A program made the position numbers and the translations under genes. A model generated the notes under the pieces. It saw only the letters and a list, made by a program, of their open reading frames with translations, was not told the origin of the DNA and made no database searches. From Oenanthe sinensis (taxonomy: Eukaryota > Streptophyta > Magnoliopsida > Apiales > Apiaceae), in the NCBI GenBank assembly GCA_028671895.1, contig CM053794.1, forward strand, positions 22,058,501 to 22,122,500: a stretch of 64,000 bases of DNA, in the 5' to 3' direction. Below, one piece after another: positions 57,130-64,000 of the stretch. Numbering within the stretch: the stretch's first letter is position 1; each line of letters opens with the position of its first letter.

Positions 57130-57448
57130 TATTAATTATATTATTGAAGCAAAAGAGAGAACTAAAGATGAATGTTGCATTCATGCGAAAACATCACAAA
57201 TTTATAGTAGTTAATAGCAAGTGTAAACCAATCATATTAAAGTAGAAGGCTAACTCATGATGTTATAAATTTATTACACTCCAATATGTCTATTTAATTA
57301 AAGAAAGTTGTTATAACCCTAAACAATATTTTTACTATAATTATTTTATTAGCTTATAATTTTTAGTAAAATATTTAAAAAAAAATTATTGCTTTTAGTT
57401 AAATTTTGAAAGAGAACTTGGCCAAGTTAATACGTTTGTTAAAACATT
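57130..57448. other. Promoter-side flank of the RNase T2 pseudogene
   Basis: AT-rich. On the minus strand it would be the upstream region of the RNase gene. No clear TATA box assignment. Confidence 0.35.
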
Positions 57449-58542
57449 TGTTAGGAATTAGGAATCCCAGAAGTTTACAAGGGGGTGAATGTATACTTCA
57501 AAACATTTTCCCTCTTTTGATTTAGAAAGCTTTGATAAACTGTTGAATAGATTGAATCTTTGAATTAGTGAAACAAGTTAAGTGTCTACAAGAGCATATA
57601 ACAGTGAATATAGTGAACACAAGATGTAACTTTCAATCTACTTTTATTAGAATAATTTTTTGCTACAATCTGAAATTCAATTTGAATTTCAGCTTCTTGT
57701 TCTAGGAAGATTACAATGTAAAATCAAAGACCCCTATCAAATGTGGTTGTGCATAAAATATATAGACAACATGTACTGTGCACATGCTCACATAAGATAG
57801 ATTTGCTAAAACTAGAAATAGACAAGACATACTTTACATTTGACTAATATCTATTTCTAGCTAACACTGCTGTGACAGACTGCTACATCCAGCCTTATAC
57901 CTTCTGTCATTTGTCTTGACTATCTTCCCAGTTTCATTGTAGACTTGTCTCTATCTTTGCAGGCTTGACTTATCCTGCAAAAACAGAGATGCAAAAGTAT
58001 ATGTCTTGTTATGCAATTCTCCTAGAAAATAGCTCCTTAGTGCAGTCGAGTACTCTGTTTAAATTGATTTGAGAAGTCATAGTGATTGACTTCTCGATTG
58101 AGTACTAGATGTGACTTCTCGATTAGTCTTTGAATGATTGAGTTCTCGAATGACTAATTTCTCGATCACATACTCTGTTTGATGACTTCTCGATTAGGCT
58201 AGACTTCTCGAGTGTAAACTTGAAATTGTGACTTCTCGTATTGTTTACATAGTTCTGACTTCTCGAATAGATGACTTCTCGACTGAGTAATTGCCTTAGT
58301 GGAATTCTCAGGTTACTTTCCTTATTTCTCCAAAAAGTCTTCTTTGTCTTGTTGCATGATTCAACCTGAATCTTCTAACAGAATTTATTCTTGACTTTAT
58401 TTACAATTGAAATATAAACTGAGTAGACTTCTATCTACAATATTACACAAGAATATCTAAGTCACTACACTATTACAGAAGTATCAACTATGTTACAGCA
58501 AGACAAATAATTACATAGGCTAGGCTTGATTTGGGTCCAACA
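57449..58542 (-). repeat. 3' LTR of the minus-strand copia element
   Basis: 1094 bp, minus-strand start TGTTGGACCCAAATCAAGCC, end CTAATTCCTAACA. Between about 58080 and 58290 it carries nine variants of GACTTCTCGA (plus strand; TCGAGAAGTC in element sense). Confidence 0.85.
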
Positions 58543-58556
58543 ATCTCCCCCAATTT
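58543..58556 (-). other. Polypurine tract
   Basis: Minus strand AAATTGGGGGAGAT directly before the LTR start, like those of the other SIRE-like copies. Confidence 0.75.
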
Positions 58557-58577
58557 GGAAAATGATAAATTTTACAA

Positions 58578-59321
58578 TTAATACAAGATATCAAGCCTAC
58601 CTTTTAAGTAATCTTGCATGTCAAACCTTTTAAGTAAGTCATTGATGTATTTTGTTTGACTTATGAAGATGCCACCAGCCCTTTGGCTTATTTGAAGACC
58701 TAGAAAGTAATTGAGCTCTCCCATCATGCTCATCTCATATTCACTTTGCATAAGCTTTAAAAACCTTTGACATAGTTTTTCATTTATTGATCCAAAAATG
58801 ATATCATCCACATAAATTTGAACTAGTATAACATCTTCATGGTACTTCTTATAGAATAGAGTTTTGTCAATAGTTCCTCTAGTTAATTGATTTTCTAGAA
58901 GAAATTTTAACAGAGTGTCATACCATGCTCTAGGGGCTTATTTGAGTCCATACAATGCTTTGATGAGTCTGTAAACAAAGTCTAGAAAGTTTGAATCTTC
59001 AAAGCCAGGTGGCTGTTGCACATATACTTTCTTTTCTAGTTTACCATTGAGAAAGCCACTTTTAACATCCATCTGATAGACCTTGAAGTTTGAGTGTGCT
59101 GCAAAGGCTAGAAAAATTCTGATTGCCTCCAATCTTGTAACAGGAGCAAAGGTCTCATCATAGTTAATGCCTTCTTCTTGTGAATACCCTTTTGCAACCA
59201 GCCTTGCTTTGTTTCTTATTACTGTTCCATGTTCATCCATTTTGTTCCTGTAGACCCATTTAGTGCCAATTACTGATCTGTCCTTTGGAGGTGGCACTAA
59301 TTCCCAAACATTATTTCTCAC
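58578..59321 (-). pseudogene. pol: Truncated copia reverse transcriptase
   Basis: Reads KWVYRNKMDEHGTVIRNKAR, YQMDVKSGFLNG and IKALYGLK, then TAA at 58938-58940 where the 12-kb copy has Gln. It continues to the catalytic YVDD (58820-58809) and GELNYFLGLQ. The frame ends about 60 residues later at KGRLDILY, beside the purine tract. The RT C-terminus and RNase H are therefore deleted. Confidence 0.85.
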
Positions 59322-59324
59322 AAA

Positions 59325-61031
59325 CTAATTCATAGTTGCTCTTCTTGTCCTCACACATTCATCAGGATTTCCAATGATTTGATCAGCTGTGTGAGTTCTA
59401 TTCCATTTAGTTTGATGAGCTCCATCTCTATTATTTGAACATGTTTCTTCCTGATTGGAGTTGTTTCCAATTATTACAGATCCTTGAGAATCTCCCCCTG
59501 AGTTGATGCTAGGGTTGTGTGGAGAGTTCTCAAGTTGAATGTGACTGTAATCTTCATTACCTCTTTCCTCAGCTGATCCATGTGAGATGTCTACATGTGA
59601 TTCTTCATGAGTGTTGACACCATTTTCAGTTGCAACTGTTTTAGACTCCATTTCATTTTCAAATCTCAAGGTGTCATAGTTTTCACCTTCCAAATTTATA
59701 ACAGGAAATTTGAAATCATCAAATGTCACATTTTTACTTTCCATAATCTTTTGTTGATCAATCACATACACTCTATAAACAGTTTTGTCCAACGAGTATC
59801 CCATAAAAATTCATTCATATGCCTTGGCTTCATATTTCCCAAGATTGTTGACATCATCTTTGAGAACAAAGCACTTTGTTCCAAATACATGCATGTATTT
59901 TACAGATGGCCTTCTATTTGTCATGATATGATAAGGAGTCTTTCCAACTAGCTTTGTGATGAGTGTTCTGTTTTGAGTGTAACAAGCAGTTCTAACAGTC
60001 TCAGCCCAAAAACTAATTGGTAGATTTGCTTCTGCTAACATGGTTCTTGCAGCTTCAATGAGAGTCATGTTCTTTCTTTCAACTACTTCATTTTGTTGTG
60101 GAGTCCTTGGGGCTGAGAATTGGTGAGTGATACATTTCTCTTTGCAGAATTCATTGAGTATAACATTTTTAAATTCTATACCATTGTCACTCTTTATGGC
60201 AACTACTGGTGTAGGACCTTTATCCAATCTTTTCAGATTTTCAATGATAACCTCAGGATCTTCATCTTTTGAATGCAAGAATTCTACCCAAGTGTACTTT
60301 GAAAAATCATCATCCATGACTAGAGCAAATCTTTTCTTAGACATGGACATAACATTTACTGGTCCAAACAGGTCCATATGAATTAATTGCAGTGGTTTGA
60401 TGATTGAAGTGAATTCCTTACTTTTGTGACTTGATCTCTTCATTTTCCCTTTCTAACATGCCTCACACAATCCTTCTATGCAGAATTCAAGTGAAGACAA
60501 ATATTTCACTAATTCTCTTTTGACTAAAGAATTAATGTTTTTGAGATTTAAGTGGGACAATCTCTTGTGCGAAAGCAAACTTTCATTTTCTGAGGCTTTG
60601 GTGTAGAAATAACAAATTTTCTCCTTGTTTACAGAGTCCAAATCTGCTACAAACAGGCTTCCCTTTCTCACTCCTTGCAGAGCAATCTCTTTGGTCTTTC
60701 TGTGTGATATGAGACACAATTCCTTTTCAAACTCCACCTTCAGATCTTTGTTGCAGAATTGAGTGATGCTGAGGAGATTATGCTTCAAACCACTGACCAG
60801 GGCTACATCTTCAATGACAACATTTCCATGAATTAATTTGCCATATCCCATGGTGAAACCATTGTTGTTGTCTCCAAAAGTTACCATTGGGTCAACCTCC
60901 TCTTTGAATTGTGACAGCAGGGCTTTGTCACCAGTCATATGCCTTGAACATCCACTGTCCAAAATCCACATGACCTTCTTCTTACCCGTGCCCTGCAAAC
61001 AAACACAAATCAAGTTTTCTTTAGTACCCAA
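59325..61031 (-). pseudogene. pol: Copia protease and integrase
   Basis: The protease site DSGCSRHMTG is near 60965-60936. The HHCC region has SHKRLSHLN and CEAC, then TAG at 60453-60455 where the 12-kb copy has Gln. The integrase core has Asp in HMDLFG, Asp in KSDNGIEF and Glu in NEVVERKN, so the D,D-35-E triad is complete here, unlike the 12-kb copy. A TGA at about 59811 and a TAG at 59325-59327 end the segments. About 35 codons present in the other copy before RT are missing. Confidence 0.85.
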
Positions 61032-61753
61032 ACATGGTTGGGTCCTTTATGCTTAGTTACATGAGTGTCATTCCTGTTTTTAGCATTTTTAGGTGCTTGC
61101 ACATGCATGTTCTCATTTTTCCTATTCTGGTCTTTAGCTTGATTAGTACTTTCAGAACTAGATGCATGCTTAGGTGACATGGAATGTTTTATATGCTTTA
61201 CAGGACTGACAGATTTAGGCTTAGGATTAATGTTCAGATTTTGACTTATGCATCCATTAACAAACTGTTTTCTGAGCCTGAAACAGGTATTCATGATATT
61301 TATGTTGCATGGCATACAATCAAATTTGTCACAAAATTTATGGTCATCATGTATTAAAGGTTTAACATAACCACAGGCAAACTCATTATTTTCAACAACA
61401 GGCTTCTTACACATATGAGTAAGATGATTTTTTGAACCACGGTTTTTACAAATCTTTCTAGGTGCATTATGAACAGGTGCATAGTTGTTGTGTTTGTTGA
61501 TGCCTATCTTTCCATTTCTATTTGCCTTTTTCTTCTTAGCATGCATGGTATCATTTTTCTGAGCATTCTGTTTTATTTCAGTTTGAACAGGAATGGACTT
61601 GGTTTTGATTGTGGGTTCTTCTTTTTCAATAGAGGGCACATTTCTTTTAGTTGCTTCCTTATCCTCATCATCCAACTGTTGTTTGATGACCATACTGACC
61701 TCATTAAATTCAACAGTTGCTTTCTTGAAAATTGGTTTCTTGACATTTTTCAA
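61010..61753 (-). pseudogene. Gag-pol linker of the minus-strand copia element
   Basis: Lys/Asn/Ser-rich, with a Cys/His cluster CKNRGSKNHLTHMCKK and CGYVKP, ending in GPNHVWVLKK just before protease. It corresponds to 14883-15548 of the 12-kb copy. Confidence 0.65.
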
Positions 61754-62002
61754 AATATGAGGATTTCCATGAATTTCAACTTTCTTGCCTTTTGTTGAAG
61801 CAGATTTCTTCTTTTTGAGATTCTCATAATCAAAACTAACTCAAATCCTAGAGTTTTCCTTGTTTTTCTCATGGAACTCTTGCACAACAGTGGCTGAATT
61901 TTGATAAGATCTGATTTTTAACTCATTTTCAGAGATTTGTTCTGTAAGAAATTTTTCAATTTGTTCAGAACAAATAACTTTGTTTTTGAGATACTCATTC
62001 TC

Positions 62003-63498
62003 CTATTTTAAGTTTTCCAGAGTTATCACAGATAATTCTAGAATCTCATTCCTAGCAGTCAGTTCATCATTAACTTTCACTAACCTAGCAATTTCCTCAT
62101 ATGCAGCAGTCATACTGGTATGAATGTTAAACATTTCAATGCTCAATTCTTCTACAGTTTTCTTATATTGAGAATTTGACATATCAAGAGAAATTAATGA
62201 AGGTACCTGAGAACTTGAGGATGAAGTTCCATCAAGTGAGTTGGCCATGAGTGCCAGATTCCCATATTCCTCCTTCTCATCTTCATCTGTATCATCCCAG
62301 CATTTTCCTTCAACAATATAAGCCTTTCCTGTCTGCTTTTTGAGGAGAGCTTCATACTTGGCTTCCAACTCCAAGTAATCTTTATCCTTCTTAATTGCTT
62401 TAGGTTTTCTACACTTTGTTGCAAAATGTTCAAGCTCATTACAGTTATAACATCTTATCTTAGATCTATCAACTGTTCCAGTTTTGTATCCTCCATTGTT
62501 GGTGCTTCTTGTTGGATTCTTTCCTTTACTTGAAGACTTGAAGGTTGGTCTTGGTTTAAAACTTTTGTTTCTTATGAACCTCAAATTTTCAAACTTCTTT
62601 GCCATGAAGGCCATGGTTTTGTTGTCCATGCCTTCAAGTTTTTCAATGTGTAGAATTCTTCTTCTCCTGATTCACTCTTGACAGAGCCATTCTCTTCATG
62701 TTCCTGTTCTTCAAACTCTTCAGATTTCAACTTCTTGCTTGTACCAGTCTTTTCAGTTATTGATGGTTCCTTAGCAACCAAGGCATTTGAGACATTTGCC
62801 ATTTTTCCTCTATTTGCTAAAATGGCCTTCTTTTGGTAAAATTCCAGCTCATATGTCTTTAGTATTCCATAGAGTGTCTCAAGTGGAAGCTTTGTTAAAT
62901 CTCGTCCCTCTCTTATTGCAGAAATTTTATGCTCCAGGTGCTCTAGGAGAGTTAATAAAAACTTCATGTTTTTCTCCTTTGTTTCATAATATTTCCCATG
63001 AAGTTGAAGATCATTGATCAGTTTATTGAACCTCTCAAATACTTCAGTTATGCCCTCATTTGGTTTTGACATGAATGCTTCATACTGAGAAGCAAGGAGT
63101 TGCCTTTGATTTTCCCTTACCTCTTCAGTTCCTTCACACAGAATTTCTATAGTCTCTCATATGTGTTTGGCAGATGTGCAATTAACAATATTATTATACA
63201 TGACAATATCCAGTGACTCAATTAATATAAGCATTAAACTATTGTCAAGAGACACTTTTTCTTTCTCTGTATCTGTGTACTGAGATGGGTCATTAGGTAT
63301 CCATGTTGCAAGAATAACTTCAGACCCACTAGTAGTTTCAGGAACTAGAGTTACTGGCATGAAAGGACCATTCTTCAATATTTCTGGGTACATGGAGTAT
63401 GCAGCCTTTATGAACATCAGCATCTTCCTCTTCCATAGGTTGTAATTTTCTCTGTCAAAGGTAGGAATCTTTATGCTGCTTAGCTTCTGAGAACTCAT
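62003..63498 (-). pseudogene. gag: Copia gag of the minus-strand element, broken
   Basis: The chosen start is 63498, which opens with MSSQKLSSIKIPTFDRENYN and LWKRKM, as in the other copy. There is a TGA at 63157-63159 where the family has Trp. Then comes the capsid domain (63072-62790) and a frameshift near 62620-62640. The zinc knuckle CYNCNELEHFATKC (about 62454-62413) has Glu where Gly is usual. A coiled-coil tail (KTVEELSIEMFN, ELTARNEILEL) runs to 62003. Confidence 0.85.
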
Positions 63499-63533
63499 CT
63501 TGATCTTTAGTCTGTATGTATGTTCACAGCCTC

Positions 63534-63545
63534 GCTCTGATACCA
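63534..63545 (-). other. Primer binding site of the minus-strand copia element
   Basis: Minus strand TGGTATCAGAGC, the exact initiator Met-tRNA complement, two bases after the LTR end. Confidence 0.85.
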
Positions 63546-63547
63546 CT

Positions 63548-64000
63548 TGTTAGGAATTAGGAGTCCCAGAAGTTTACAGAGGGGGGTGAATGTATACTTC
63601 AAAACCTTTTCCCTCTTTTGATTTAGAAAGCTTTGATAAACATTTGAATAGATTGAATCTTTGAATTAGTGAAACAAGTTAAGTGTTTACAAGAGCATAT
63701 AACATTGAATATAGTGAACACAAAATGTAACTTTCAATCTAATTTTATTAGAATGAATTTTTGCTACAATCTGAAATTCAATTTGAATTTCAGCTTCTTT
63801 TTTTAGGAAGATTACTATGTAAAATTAAAGACCCCTATCAAATGTGGTTGTGCATAAAATATATAGACAACATGTACTGTGCACATGCTCACATAAGATA
63901 GATTTGCTAAAACTAGAAATAGACAAGACATACTTTACATTTGACTAATATATATTTCTAGCTAACACTGTTGTGACAGACTGCTATATCCAGCCTTATA
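63548..64000 (-). repeat. 5' LTR of the minus-strand copia element, cut by the window end
   Basis: Matches 57449 onward (TGTTAGGAATTAGGAGTCCC) with scattered substitutions. Only the last 453 bases in element sense are in the window. Confidence 0.85.

Larger units (their letters stand above)
57449..64000 (-). mobile_element. SIRE-like copia element, internally deleted, runs off the window
   Basis: On the minus strand: 5' LTR (63548 to beyond 64000), Met-tRNA primer site, gag, protease, integrase, truncated RT, purine tract, and 3' LTR (58542-57449). The two LTRs differ at roughly one base in 25 over the 450 bases that can be compared, so this insertion is older than the 12-kb element. The end of RT, all of RNase H and the third ORF are missing. 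Frames are broken by stops and shifts, so it is non-autonomous. Confidence 0.88.

Overview
The window is nuclear DNA of a flowering plant, most likely a eudicot. It is AT-rich, has intron-containing genes, carries one complete gene for a plastid dicarboxylate translocator, and is otherwise a graveyard of plant transposable elements (Ty1/copia, Ty3/gypsy, TRIM, MULE, hAT, Stowaway, Tourist, CACTA end, SINE). The species cannot be fixed from the sequence alone.

Layout. 0.2-2.7 kb: a small non-autonomous gypsy-type LTR element with a foldback MITE inside its 3' LTR. 4.2-5.0 kb: a Mutator-type MITE with a perfect 9-bp target duplication. 5.5-8.4 kb: a decayed Athila/Tat-like gypsy element holding a Tourist-type MITE. 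8.8-10.7 kb: the 3' end (extra ORF plus LTR) of a SIRE-like copia element. 11.0-23.8 kb: a TRIM element whose 3' LTR was split by a 12.1-kb SIRE-like copia element with nearly identical LTRs. That copia element has gag, protease, integrase, RT, RNase H and a long third ORF, all interrupted by stops and frameshifts. 24-31 kb: two SINE copies, a hAT MITE and a Stowaway among possible remnants of a host gene, a copia gag/LTR relic, and a pseudogene of a mitochondrial phosphate carrier. 31-35.8 kb: mostly gene-free DNA with microsatellites and a tandem duplication.

35.8-40.4 kb, minus strand: the only intact host gene, a four-exon DiT2-type plastid glutamate/malate translocator (514 aa predicted). 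41.4-42.5 kb: a hAT-type element with a Stowaway inside. 42.7-50.7 kb: a decayed MULE transposase gene, two related small acidic ORFs in the opposite orientation, a tandem repeat, and a solo copia LTR, bracketed by two direct copies of an unclassified 190-bp repeat. 51-56 kb: microsatellites, a hAT MITE, a copia RNase H fragment and a few possible orphan exons. 56.3-57.1 kb, minus strand: a broken two-exon ribonuclease T2 (S-RNase-like) gene. 57.4-64.0 kb, minus strand: a second SIRE-like copia element, internally deleted, with its 5' LTR running off the window end.

Two patterns recur. First, many in-frame stops lie where a related copy or the protein family has Gln, Trp or Arg, as expected if methylated cytosines in silenced repeats have deaminated. 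Second, each of the four long copia LTRs carries its own array of a short repeated motif. All calls come from reading the sequence and remembered family knowledge; no alignment or search was run.
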